From contig NZ_FODD01000019.1 in the NCBI RefSeq assembly GCF_900110255.1, positions 115,332 through 179,331 of the forward strand: a DNA stretch of 64,000 nt, given 5' to 3'. The position numbers and the translations under genes are program-made. Below, piece by piece: positions 43,163-53,649 of this stretch. How positions within the stretch are numbered: the stretch's first letter is position 1; each line of letters begins with the position of its first letter. The DNA comes from Actinacidiphila rubida. GTDB taxonomy: Bacteria > Actinomycetota > Actinomycetes > Streptomycetales > Streptomycetaceae. Under the pieces are notes generated by a model. The model did not search any database and was not told the DNA's origin. It saw only the letters and a list, made by a program, of their open reading frames with translations.

Positions 43163-44268
43163 AGAAGTTCGACAAGGACCGGGTGGTCCTCGGTGTGGCC
43201 GCCCCGGTGCTCGCCGTGGTCGGTGCGCTGATCGTCACCGCCCTGGTGATCCTGGCCACCGGCAAGGAGCCGTTCACGGCCTTCCGGGTCATGATCGACT
43301 ACGGCGACAAGACCGACAGCCAGGTCTACATCCTCAACAAGGCCACCACGTACTACCTCGCGGGTCTCGCGGTCGCGGTCGGCTTCCGGATGAACCTGTT
43401 CAACATCGGCGTGGACGGCCAGTACCGCCTCGCGGCGTTCTTCGCCGCCGCGGTCGGCGGCGCGATGTCCCTCCCCGGCGTCATCCAGTTGCCCGTCGTG
43501 ATCCTGACCGCCATGGCGGTCGGCGCGCTGTGGGCCGCGATCGCCGGCGTCCTCAAGGTGACCCGGGGCGTCAGCGAGGTCATCTCCACGATCATGCTGA
43601 ACTCGATCGCGGGCATCGTGATCGGCTACTTCCTGCAGGGCGGCAGACTCGGCGTGCTCGACAAGAGCGCCAACATGGTCTCCACCAAGCCGCTGCCGTC
43701 CTCCAGCCACCTGTTCAACTTCAGCACCAGCGGCGGCGCGGTCGACGGCTTCATCATCTTCGCGGTGCTGGCCGGCGTCCTGTACTGGTACGGCCTGTCC
43801 CGCACCCGCTTCGGCTTCGACCTGCGCGCGGTCGGCCGCTCGCAGTCCGCGGCCGAGGCGTCCGGCGTCAACGTCAAGCGCATGGTCGTCACCAGCATGC
43901 TGATCTCCGGCGCGATGGCCGGCCTGGTCGGCATGCCGACGCTGCTGAACGAGTCCTACGACTACGGCACCGACTTCCCCGTCGGCATCGGCTTCACGGG
44001 CATCGCGGTCGCCCTGCTCGGCCGCAACAACCCGGTCGGCGTGGCCGTCGGCGCCCTGCTCTGGGCCTTCCTGGAGCGCGCCTCCAACGGCCTGGAGTTC
44101 GAGGGCTACGACAAGGAGATCGTCGGCGTCATCCAGGGCGTCATCGTCCTGGCCGTCGTGATCGCCTACGAGGTCGTCCGCCGCTACGGCATCACCCGCC
44201 AGCAACGCCAGGTCGGCGCGGAACTCGCGGCCGCCGGCATTCCGAAGCAGCAGGAGGTCGCGGCGTGA
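43159..44268 (+). CDS. Nucleoside ABC transporter permease 1
   Basis: A 369-residue BPD_transp_2-type permease with about 9-10 membrane helices. Family sequence includes GLAVAVGFRMNLFNIGVDGQYRLAA (about 70-94), GVSEVISTIMLNSIAGIVIGYF and FDLRAVGRSQSAAEASGVNVKR, the loop that contacts the ATPase. It works with the second permease, the double ATPase and the BMP lipoprotein to import nucleosides. The ATG overlaps the ATPase stop by four bases. Its own stop overlaps the start of a 30-codon micro-ORF. Confidence 0.95.
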   Translation: MKKFDKDRVVLGVAAPVLAVVGALIVTALVILATGKEPFTAFRVMIDYGDKTDSQVYILNKATTYYLAGLAVAVGFRMNLFNIGVDGQYRLAAFFAAAVGGAMSLPGVIQLPVVILTAMAVGALWAAIAGVLKVTRGVSEVISTIMLNSIAGIVIGYFLQGGRLGVLDKSANMVSTKPLPSSSHLFNFSTSGGAVDGFIIFAVLAGVLYWYGLSRTRFGFDLRAVGRSQSAAEASGVNVKRMVVTSMLISGAMAGLVGMPTLLNESYDYGTDFPVGIGFTGIAVALLGRNNPVGVAVGALLWAFLERASNGLEFEGYDKEIVGVIQGVIVLAVVIAYEVVRRYGITRQQRQVGAELAAAGIPKQQEVAA

Positions 44269-44357
44269 GCGACGCACGCGAGGCCACCGGCCTTGGGACG
44301 GACGGAAACCGGCACCTTCGCCTCGCGGGCGGAGAAGCGAACGAGGAGACGCTGTGA
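44265..44357 (+). CDS. Candidate 30-residue micro-ORF linking the two permease genes
   Basis: A GTG at 44265 overlaps the permease 1 stop (GTGA), and the frame runs 30 codons to a TGA at 44355-44357 that overlaps the GTG start of permease 2 (again GTGA). A GGAGG ribosome site (44252-44256) stands 8 bases before it. The peptide begins MSDAREATG and ends EANEETL; it is hydrophilic and acidic at the end. It may be a real small protein or a coupling leader that carries ribosomes to permease 2. No homolog is known to me. Confidence 0.4.
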   Translation: MSDAREATGLGTDGNRHLRLAGGEANEETL

Positions 44358-45643
44358 GCGCCACGCAGACCCAGACTCCGCCGCCGGCCGCCGCGCCGCG
44401 TGTCGGCAAGCCCCAGACGAGGCGGCTGAGGTTCACCCCGAGCGTGGTCCTGCTGGTCATCGCCGCGGGCCTGGTCCTCGTGGCCGCGGTCCGCGCGATC
44501 ACCGGCGCCAACGACGTCACCTCCGCCGGGCAGATCGCCGGCGCCCTGTCGAGCGCGGTGCCGATCGGCCTGGCCGGCCTCGCCGGCCTGTGGTCGGAGC
44601 GGGCCGGCGTGGTCAACATCGGCCTCGAGGGCATGATGATCCTCGGCACCTTCTTCGGTGCCTGGGCCGGCTGGCAGACCGACCCGTGGGTGGCCGTCCT
44701 GGCGGGCGTCCTCGGCGGCGCGGCAGGCGGCCTGGTGCACGCGATCGTCACCGTCACCTTCGGCGTCGACCACATCATCGCCGGTGTCGCGATGAACATC
44801 CTGGCCGCGGGCGTCACCGCCTACCTGGCCAAGAAGCTGTTCACCGGCGGCGAGGCCGCACAGAAGGGCGGGACGCCCAAGCAGTCCCCGCCGATGGACG
44901 ACATCAAGCACTTCACGGTGCCAGGACTGTCGGACTGGCTGAACAGCGTCGAGAAGCACCACTGGTTCCTGGTGTCCGACCTCGCCGGCATCATCGGCGG
45001 CTTCGTCACCAACATCTCGTCGCTGACGCTGCTGGCCATCCTGCTGTTCGCCGGCACGTTCTTCGTGCTGTGGCGGACCTCGTTCGGGCTGCGCCTGCGG
45101 TCCTGCGGCGAGAACCCCGTCGCGGCCGAGTCCCTCGGCGTCAACGTCTACCTGTACAAGTACCTGGCCGTGATCATCTCCGGCGCGCTGGCCGGCCTCG
45201 GCGGTGTCTTCCTGGCCATCCAGACGCACTTCTACCTGGCCGGGCAGACCGGCGGCCGCGGCTACATCGGCCTCGCCGCGATGATCTTCGGCAACTGGCG
45301 GCCCGGCGGCCTGGCCATGGGCGCCGGCCTGTTCGGCTACGCCGACAGCCTCCAGCTGCGCAACGGCGGCTCCTCCGTGCACGCCCTGCTCCTGCTGTTG
45401 GCGGTCCTGCTGCTCGGCATGGCGATCTGGAAGTTCCTGCGCGGCGCCCGGATCAGCGCGGTCGTCGCGCTGGCCTTCGCCGTCCTGCTGGCGGTCTGGT
45501 ACATGACCACCGACGTGGTGCCGGACGAAGTCGTGCAGGCCACCCCGTATGTGGCGACACTTCTGGTGATGGGCCTGTCCGCCCAGCGGCTGCGGATGCC
45601 GAAGGCGGACGGCCTGCCGTACCGGAAGGGAGCAGGCGGGTGA
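44354..45643 (+). CDS. Nucleoside ABC transporter permease 2
   Basis: A 429-residue second permease of the same family. It has the conserved LAGLAGLWSERAGVVNIGLEGMMILG (about 75-100), FGVDHIIAGVAMNILAAGVTAYL and FGLRLRSCGENPVAAESLGVNVY loop. A hydrophilic stretch of about 50 residues (about 157-205) and an extra C-terminal helix pair make it longer than many partners. The GTG at 44354 has GAGGAG 5 bases upstream. Its TGA overlaps the GTG of cdd (GTGA), so transport and deamination are translated together. Confidence 0.95.
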   Translation: MSATQTQTPPPAAAPRVGKPQTRRLRFTPSVVLLVIAAGLVLVAAVRAITGANDVTSAGQIAGALSSAVPIGLAGLAGLWSERAGVVNIGLEGMMILGTFFGAWAGWQTDPWVAVLAGVLGGAAGGLVHAIVTVTFGVDHIIAGVAMNILAAGVTAYLAKKLFTGGEAAQKGGTPKQSPPMDDIKHFTVPGLSDWLNSVEKHHWFLVSDLAGIIGGFVTNISSLTLLAILLFAGTFFVLWRTSFGLRLRSCGENPVAAESLGVNVYLYKYLAVIISGALAGLGGVFLAIQTHFYLAGQTGGRGYIGLAAMIFGNWRPGGLAMGAGLFGYADSLQLRNGGSSVHALLLLLAVLLLGMAIWKFLRGARISAVVALAFAVLLAVWYMTTDVVPDEVVQATPYVATLLVMGLSAQRLRMPKADGLPYRKGAGG

Positions 45644-46041
45644 GCGATCCCGCTGCCGTGGACTGGGAGGCGCTGCGCCGCGCCGCCCGGGAGGTGATGG
45701 AGCGGGCCTACGCGCCCTACTCCCGCTTCCCGGTCGGCGCGGCCGCGCTGGCCGACGACGGCCGCGTCGTCGTCGGCTGCAACGTCGAGAACGCGGCCTA
45801 CGGCGTCGCGCTGTGCGCCGAGTGCGGCCTGGTCTCCGCGCTGCACGCCTCGGGCGGCGGCCGCCTGGTCGCCTTCACCTGCGTCGACCTGCGGGGCAAC
45901 ACCCTGATGCCGTGCGGGCGCTGCCGGCAGCTGCTGTGGGAGCACGGCGGCCCCGGCCTGCTGGTCGACACGGTGCGCGGTGTGCGCACGATGAACGAGG
46001 TGCTGCCCGACGCCTTCGGGCCGGACGACCTCGACCGCTGA
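45640..46041 (+). CDS. cdd: Cytidine deaminase
   Basis: A 133-residue homotetrameric-type cytidine deaminase converting cytidine and deoxycytidine to uridine and deoxyuridine. It has the substrate strand FPVGAAAL...GCNVENAAYG, the zinc and proton-shuttle motif LCAECGLVSA (C-A-E), and the second zinc motif MPCGRCRQLLWEH. The start GTG 45640 overlaps the permease 2 stop. It is the first catabolic step after uptake by the transporter genes just upstream; deoA follows 207 bases downstream with its own promoter region (CTACGATG at about 46172). Confidence 0.96.
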   Translation: MSDPAAVDWEALRRAAREVMERAYAPYSRFPVGAAALADDGRVVVGCNVENAAYGVALCAECGLVSALHASGGGRLVAFTCVDLRGNTLMPCGRCRQLLWEHGGPGLLVDTVRGVRTMNEVLPDAFGPDDLDR

Positions 46042-46248
46042 CGTTCACCCCGCGGGCGGCAGAGGGGGCCGGGCCCGGCCTTCCGGGGCCGGGGGCCCGC
46101 CCGGGCCTCCGGGCCTCCGCCCGCGGGGGGCGCGCCCTGATCCACCGTGCCGCCCGCGGGCGGCCGAACCGCCTACGATGACCGGCCACGCCGACCGGCG
46201 GAGCCGACCGCCGACCGCCGACCGCGATAACCCGAGGAACTGCCTTTC

Positions 46249-47526
46249 ATGGACGCCATCTCCGTCATCCGAACCAAGCGCGACCGCGGCCGCCTCAGCG
46301 ACGAGCAGATCGACTGGGTCATCGACGCGTACACCCGCGGCGCGGTCGCCGACGAGCAGATGTCGGCGCTCGCCATGGCGATCCTGCTCAACGGCATGGA
46401 CCGGGCCGAGATCGCCCGCTGGACCGCCGCGATGATCGCCTCCGGCGAGCGGATGGACTTCTCCCGCCTGACCCGCCCCACCGCCGACAAGCACTCCACC
46501 GGCGGCGTCGGCGACAAGATCACCCTGCCGCTGGCGCCGCTCGTGGCCGCGTGCGGCGCGGCCGTGCCGCAGCTGTCCGGCCGCGGCCTCGGCCACACCG
46601 GCGGCACCCTCGACAAGCTGGAGTCCATCCCCGGCTGGCGCGCGACCCTCTCCAACGAGGAGATGCTGTCCGTCCTCGACGAGGTCGGCGCGGTCGTCTG
46701 CGCGGCCGGCGACGGGCTCGCCCCCGCCGACAAGAAGCTGTACGCGCTCCGTGACGTCACCGGAACGGTCGAGGCCATCCCGCTGATCGCCTCGTCGATC
46801 ATGTCCAAGAAGATCGCCGAGGGCACCGGCTCGCTCGTGCTCGACGTCAAGGTCGGCTCCGGCGCGTTCATGAAGTCCCTGGAGGACGCGCGCGAGCTGG
46901 CCGCCACCATGGTCGGCCTCGGCACCGACCACGGCGTGCGGACGGTCGCGCTGCTCACCGACATGTCCGTGCCGCTCGGCCTCACCGCGGGCAACGCGCT
47001 CGAGGTCCGCGAGTCCGTCGAGGTGCTGGCCGGCGGCGGGCCGGCCGACGTCGTCGAGCTCACCCTCGCGCTCGCCCGCGAGATGCTGGACGCCGCCGGG
47101 CTCACCGACGCGGACCCCGCGAAGGCGCTGGCCGACGGCTCGGCGATGGACGTGTGGCGGCGCATGATCCGCGCGCAGGGCGGCGACCCGGACGCGGCGC
47201 TGCCGGTCGCGCGCGAGACGCACGTCGTCACCGCGCCCGCGTCCGGCGTGCTCACCGGACTCGACGCGTACGCCGTCGGGCTCGCGGCGTGGCGGCTCGG
47301 CGCCGGGCGGGCGCGCAAGGAGGACGCGGTCCAGGCGGGCGCGGGCGTGGAGCTCCACGCGAAGCCCGGCGCGACCGTCGTGCAGGGCGCGCCCCTGCTG
47401 ACCCTCCACACGGACACGCCCGAGCTCTTCGCGTACGCGCTGGAGGCGCTGGACGGCGCGTTCACCATCGCGGCGGCCGGTTCCGGGTTCAGCGCGGGTC
47501 GGCTCATCCTCGACCGGATCGCCTGA
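46249..47526 (+). CDS. deoA: Thymidine phosphorylase
   Basis: A 425-residue pyrimidine-nucleoside phosphorylase, which cleaves thymidine or deoxyuridine with phosphate to the free base and deoxyribose 1-phosphate. The phosphate-binding signature DKHSTGGVGDKITLPLAPLV (residues 83-102) is complete. Other conserved parts are LSGRGLGHTGGTLDKLESIPG and KVGSGAFMKS. The C-terminal domain has HAKPGATVVQGAPLLTLH. Length is normal. The neighbouring cdd supplies deoxyuridine. Thymidine and pyrimidine-nucleoside phosphorylases are hard to separate by eye. Confidence 0.95.
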   Translation: MDAISVIRTKRDRGRLSDEQIDWVIDAYTRGAVADEQMSALAMAILLNGMDRAEIARWTAAMIASGERMDFSRLTRPTADKHSTGGVGDKITLPLAPLVAACGAAVPQLSGRGLGHTGGTLDKLESIPGWRATLSNEEMLSVLDEVGAVVCAAGDGLAPADKKLYALRDVTGTVEAIPLIASSIMSKKIAEGTGSLVLDVKVGSGAFMKSLEDARELAATMVGLGTDHGVRTVALLTDMSVPLGLTAGNALEVRESVEVLAGGGPADVVELTLALAREMLDAAGLTDADPAKALADGSAMDVWRRMIRAQGGDPDAALPVARETHVVTAPASGVLTGLDAYAVGLAAWRLGAGRARKEDAVQAGAGVELHAKPGATVVQGAPLLTLHTDTPELFAYALEALDGAFTIAAAGSGFSAGRLILDRIA

Positions 47527-47566
47527 GGCCCGCAGCCCCAGTCCCGGGCTGCCCGGGGCGGCCAAC

Positions 47567-47800
47567 GGGGTGCCCCCGGGGCTGATTCGGCGTCTGACGG
47601 TTCGCCGTGGTTCCTCGCGCTGGGGGCACCTCCCGGCCGAAGGCTGGGGGACCTCGCGCCCCTGGCGGTGCAGGTTCGTGGGTGGGGTCAGGGGCCACTC
47701 CGGGAGTGTCTCCTCGAGCTTTGCATGGCGGCTTTTTCCGTCAGGGTGCCCGGGGCCTTGCAAAGCTCTGCGGGGACACACCCGGATCGTCCCCTTCCGC
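47567..47800. repeat. Dispersed two-hairpin repeat, copy A
   Basis: An intergenic repeat filling the 328-base gap between deoA and the next deaminase gene. It starts with GGGGTGCCCCCGGGG, then a CACCTCCCGGCCGAAGG module, then two hairpins: CACTC-CGG-GAGTG (47696-47708) and GAGCTTTGCA/TGCAAAGCTC (47716-47725 and 47759-47768). It is nearly identical to copy C and shares its outer parts with copies B and D, whose hairpin stems differ in sequence but still pair. Confidence 0.8.
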
Positions 47801-47854
47801 GCCGCCCCCGGGTGGCGGGGGGACACAGTGGTTGAGGTGAGGAAGGTGGAGAGG

Positions 47855-48256
47855 ATGAGCGGGCGGATCGACCAGGAGCTGATCGAGGCGGCGGCGGAGG
47901 TCGCGCGGACCCGGTGCCGGGGCGACCAGCACACCATGGCGGCCGCGGCCCGGGCCCGGGACGGCCGGATCTTCACCGCGGTGAACGCCTACCACTTCAC
48001 CGGGGGGCCGTGCGCCGAGCTCGTCGTCCTCGGCACGGCGGCCGCGCAGGGTGCCTACGAGCTGGACACGATCGTGGCCGTGGGCGACCGCGACCGCGGC
48101 GTCGTCCCGCCCTGCGGCCGCTGCCGCCAGGTCCTGCTGGACTACTTCCCGGACCTCCACGTCATCGTCGGCCCGGCGGACGTCCGGCCCGTCGCCGACC
48201 TGCTCCCCGCCACGTACGTCTGGTCCGACCACCAACTCCCGGAACAGGACACCTAG
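47855..48256 (+). CDS. Cytidine/blasticidin-S deaminase family protein
   Basis: A 133-residue zinc deaminase. Motifs are HTMAAAARARDGRIFTAVNAYH, the zinc/proton-shuttle motif GGPCAELVVLG and the second zinc motif VPPCGRCRQVLLDYFPDL. The Thr/Met-rich opening and the HFTGGPCAE context are closer to blasticidin-S-deaminase-like members than to the cdd at 45640, so the substrate may be a modified cytosine. ATG 47855 follows AAGGTGG by 5 bases; the frame is open upstream into the repeat. It is next to deoA but separated by repeat copy A. Confidence 0.88.
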   Translation: MSGRIDQELIEAAAEVARTRCRGDQHTMAAAARARDGRIFTAVNAYHFTGGPCAELVVLGTAAAQGAYELDTIVAVGDRDRGVVPPCGRCRQVLLDYFPDLHVIVGPADVRPVADLLPATYVWSDHQLPEQDT

Positions 48257-48317
48257 TTCGGCCCGTGGTGGGTATACGGCACCCGTGGCCGGGTCACCGG
48301 TCTTTGAGGGGGCAGGC

Positions 48318-50606
<2,289 letters not shown>

Positions 50607-50651
50607 CGGGCCGGCCGGCCGACCGCCCGCCCGCTGCCGCCCGGCGAACCC

Positions 50652-51905
50652 TCAGCCGCGGCTCCGAAGAGCCGCGGGCGCGGCCAGCGCGAGGGCCGCG
50701 AAGGCGACCGCGGCCGCCGCGGGCCACCCGCCGTGGTGGTAGAAGGACGCGGCCGCACTGCCGCCGACGCTGTTGCCGACGTAGTACGCCGTCAGGTACA
50801 GCGCCGACGCCTGGGCGCGCCCGGCCGTCGCGGTGCGGCTGACCGCGCCGGAGGCGACCGAGTGGCCGGTGAAGAAGCCCGCCGTGATGAGGACGAGGCC
50901 GAGGAGGATCACGGGGAGGGGCGCGGCGAGGGTGAGGAGGAGGCCGCCGGCGCACAGGGCTAGGGCGACGGCGAACGCGCCGCGGCGGCCGATGCGGGCC
51001 TGCAGCGTGCCGGACGCCGCGGACGTCCCGGTGCCCACGAGGTAGACCAGGAACACCGCGCCGATCGCGGTCTGCGAGAGGTGGTACGGCGCCGCGGTCA
51101 GCCGGTAGCCGAGGACGGTGTAGACCGCGCCGAACACGGCCATGAACAGCAGGCCGAGCCCGTACAGCCGGCGCAGCCGCCCGTCGCCGAGGTGGCCGCG
51201 GACGGTGCGCCACAGGGCGGCGGGGTGGACGGGCCCGGGGGTGAAGTGGCGGGCGGGCGGGGCGAGCAGGCGGAACGCGACGGCGCAGGCGAGGGCGGTC
51301 AGGCCGACCGCGAGGAGGGCGGTCCGCCAGCCGTAGACCTGGGCGAGGGCGCCGCCGGCGACCCGGCTGCTCATGCCGCCGATGGAGTTGCCGGCCACGT
51401 ACAGGCCGATCGCCGAGGGGACCGCGGAGGGGTGGACCTCCTCGGCGAGGTAGGCCATCGCCGTGGCCGGGAGGCCGGCCAGTGCCAGGCCCTGCGCGGC
51501 GCGCAGGACGACCAGGACCGTCAGGTTCGGGGCGAACGGCACCGCGAGCGCGAGCGCCGACGCGCCGAAGACGGAGGCGGTCATGACCGGGGTGCGCCCG
51601 TACTTCTCGCTGAGCGCGCTGATCGGCAGCAGCGCGACCGCCAGCGCGCCGGTGGACGCCGTGACGGTCAGGCTGGCCTGCGCGGGGGACAGGTGCAGGC
51701 CGGTGGACAGGGCCGGCAGCAGGGCCTGCGTGGAGTAGAGCAGCGCGAAGGTGGCCAGTCCCGCGGCGAACAGCGCCAGATTGGCCCGGCGGTAGGCCGA
51801 CGTCCCGGCGCGCAGCCGGGTGTCGGCGTCGGCTCGGGTGCCGGCGCGGGTTCGGGCGGCGTCGCGGCGGGTGGGCGAGGCCGCTCCGGTACTGGCGGAG
51901 GTCAT
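50652..51905 (-). CDS. MFS transporter (YnfM/arabinose-efflux-like)
   Basis: A 417-residue major facilitator with 12 predicted helices after an Arg/Ala-rich cytosolic N-terminus of about 45 residues. It has the loop LSEKYGRTPVM between TM2 and TM3 and the symmetric LQARIGRRGAF in the second half. The TM1 segment ALLYSTQALLPALSTGL is typical of the YnfM/COG2814 group, often labelled drug or sugar efflux. It is divergent from a LysR gene that likely controls it. The substrate is unknown. Confidence 0.9.
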   Translation of the reverse strand: MTSASTGAASPTRRDAARTRAGTRADADTRLRAGTSAYRRANLALFAAGLATFALLYSTQALLPALSTGLHLSPAQASLTVTASTGALAVALLPISALSEKYGRTPVMTASVFGASALALAVPFAPNLTVLVVLRAAQGLALAGLPATAMAYLAEEVHPSAVPSAIGLYVAGNSIGGMSSRVAGGALAQVYGWRTALLAVGLTALACAVAFRLLAPPARHFTPGPVHPAALWRTVRGHLGDGRLRRLYGLGLLFMAVFGAVYTVLGYRLTAAPYHLSQTAIGAVFLVYLVGTGTSAASGTLQARIGRRGAFAVALALCAGGLLLTLAAPLPVILLGLVLITAGFFTGHSVASGAVSRTATAGRAQASALYLTAYYVGNSVGGSAAASFYHHGGWPAAAAVAFAALALAAPAALRSRG

Positions 51906-51938
51906 GTCCCGACCGTAGGACGGCCTCTTCCATGCGTC

Positions 51939-51962
51939 CAATGCATGAGGGCGGCATGATTG
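51939..51962. promoter_or_regulatory. Candidate LysR operator in the MFS/lysR divergent promoter
   Basis: CAATGCATG (51939-51947) and CATGATTG (51955-51962) form an inverted repeat with one bulged base and a 7-base centre. It is close to the T-N11-A layout of LysR sites and is AT-richer than its surroundings. It lies 34 bases before the MFS start and 23 before the LysR start. Confidence 0.5.
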
Positions 51963-51984
51963 ATGCGGACAGGTATGAGGCGAG

Positions 51985-52965
51985 GTGACGAGGGGTTCCC
52001 TGGTGGACGACGAGACGGCACGGACCGGCGCGGAGCTGGCCCCGGACGCCTGGGCCGCGCTGCTCGCGCCGCGCCTGGCGCAGTTCGCGGCGGTCGCACG
52101 GCACGAGCATGTGACGCGTGCCGCACAGCAGTTGGGCATGCCGCAGCCGACGCTGAGCCGGTCGCTGGCCCGGCTGGAGGCCGACCTGGGAGTGGCGCTG
52201 TTCGCCCGGCAGGGGCGCGCGGTGCGGCTGACCCGGGCGGGGGTCGCGTTCCGCGACGCGGTGGAGCGGGCCCTCGCGGAGGTGGAGCGCGCCGCCGAGT
52301 CCGTGCGGTTGGAGGCCGATCCGGGATCCGGGCGGATCGCGTTCGGCTTCCTGCACACGCTCGGCTGGGAGACGGTGCCGGGGCTGCTGCGGGAGTTCCG
52401 CGCCGATCATCCGCGCGTGCGGTTCCAGCTGGTGCAGACGTACGGGGAGGCGATGCTGGAGCGGCTCCGGGCGGGCGCGCTCGACCTGTGCCTGACGTCG
52501 CCGCTGCCCGACGAGCCCGGGCTGGTGGTGCGGCGCCTGGACGAGCAGCGGCTGCGGCTGGTGGTGCCGGCCGGGCACCGGCTGGCCGGGCGGCGCAGGG
52601 CCCGGCTGGCGGAGGTGGCGTCGGACCCGTTCGTGACGCTCGAACCCGGCTACGGGCTCCGGCGGATCACCGACACCCTCTGCGCGGAGGCGGGGTTCGC
52701 GCCGCGGATCGCGTTCGAGGGCGAGGAGGCGGAGACGCTGCGCGGCCTGGTGGCCGCGGGTCTGGGCGTCTCGCTGCTCCCACCGCCCGCGGTGCCGCGC
52801 CGCGGGGTGACGGAGCTCGACGTCGTCGGCCAGCGCGCGGTGCGGGAGATCGGGCTGGCCTGGCTCGACGGTCAGCCGGACGCGGCGCCCGTCGCCGCGT
52901 TCAAACGCTTTTTGCTGTCGCGTGCGGGCCGGTTGCTGCTCGGCGCCCAGGGGGGCGCATCCTGA
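51985..52965 (+). CDS. LysR-family transcriptional regulator
   Basis: A 326-residue LysR regulator. The winged helix-turn-helix is at about 30-85 (FAAVARHEHVTRAAQQLGMP and LSRSLARLEADLGVALFARQ). The effector domain begins at about 110 (RIAFGFLHTLGWETVPGLLREF) and has the two-lobed periplasmic-binding fold. The start is GTG 51985; GTG 52003 is also possible. It is divergent from the MFS gene with an inverted repeat between them, so it probably activates or represses that exporter. Its stop directly abuts repeat copy B. Confidence 0.93.
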   Translation: MTRGSLVDDETARTGAELAPDAWAALLAPRLAQFAAVARHEHVTRAAQQLGMPQPTLSRSLARLEADLGVALFARQGRAVRLTRAGVAFRDAVERALAEVERAAESVRLEADPGSGRIAFGFLHTLGWETVPGLLREFRADHPRVRFQLVQTYGEAMLERLRAGALDLCLTSPLPDEPGLVVRRLDEQRLRLVVPAGHRLAGRRRARLAEVASDPFVTLEPGYGLRRITDTLCAEAGFAPRIAFEGEEAETLRGLVAAGLGVSLLPPPAVPRRGVTELDVVGQRAVREIGLAWLDGQPDAAPVAAFKRFLLSRAGRLLLGAQGGAS

Positions 52966-53231
52966 GCCGTCCACCGGCCGGTGGGTGTTCTCGGCCGGCG
53001 GGGTGCCCCGCGCTGCGCGCTGCCGTCTGCGGGTCTCGTCGTGGTTGTTCGCGTTGGGGGCACCTCCCGGCCGAAGGCTGGGGGACCTCGCGCCCCTGGT
53101 GTGCGTGCCCTTTGTCCGTGGGGTCGGGGGCGCTCCGGAAGCGTCTCCTCGGAAATGTGCATACGGGTTCGTACGTATCGGCACCCGGGGGCCGCGCACA
53201 TTTCTCTGCGGGGAGCACTTCCTCCCCACCC
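52966..53231. repeat. Dispersed two-hairpin repeat, copy B
   Basis: It begins right after the lysR stop with CCACCGGCCGGTGG, shared with copy D. The hairpins are CGCT-CCGGA-AGCG (53131-53143) and GAAATGTGC/GCACATTTC (53152-53160 and 53196-53204). Bases 53086-53158 are identical to 63928-64000 of copy D. It faces copy C in opposite orientation. Confidence 0.8.
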
Positions 53232-53300
53232 CCTCACCTCACACACCGTGCGGCGGGGGACATGGACACAGCCAATGTCCTCCCGCAGACGGGGACGGGC

Positions 53301-53606
53301 CGGAGGGGGACGATCCGGGTGTGTCCCCGCAGAGCTTTGCAAGGCCCCGGGCACCCTGACGGAAAAAGCCGCCATGCAAAGGTCGAGGAGACACTCCCGG
53401 AGTGGCCCCTGACCCCACCCACGAACGTGCACCGCCAGGGGCGCGGGGAACTGCGCGAGCAACCACGACGAGACCGGCAGACGGCAGCGCGCAGCGCGGG
53501 GCACCCCGGATGCCGCAGGGGCGCGGGGTCCCCCAGCCTTCGGCCGGGAGGTGCCCCCAACGCGAGCGACCACGACGAGACCGGCAGACGGCGACGGCGA
53601 GCAAGG
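53301..53606. repeat. Dispersed two-hairpin repeat, copy C (reverse orientation)
   Basis: On the minus strand this is almost the same as copy A. The hairpins lie at 53392-53404 (CACTC-CCG-GAGTG) and 53332-53341 with 53375-53383, where one G:G mismatch breaks the second stem. The CACCTCCCGGCCGAAGG module is present and other modules are duplicated (CGGCATCCGGGGTGCCC and the CGTCGTGGT segment). The remaining bases to 53649 hold no gene. Confidence 0.8.
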
Positions 53607-53649
53607 GGCTGGGCGAGTCCGGATGCGCCAGGCCGGCGTCAGCGTAGCT

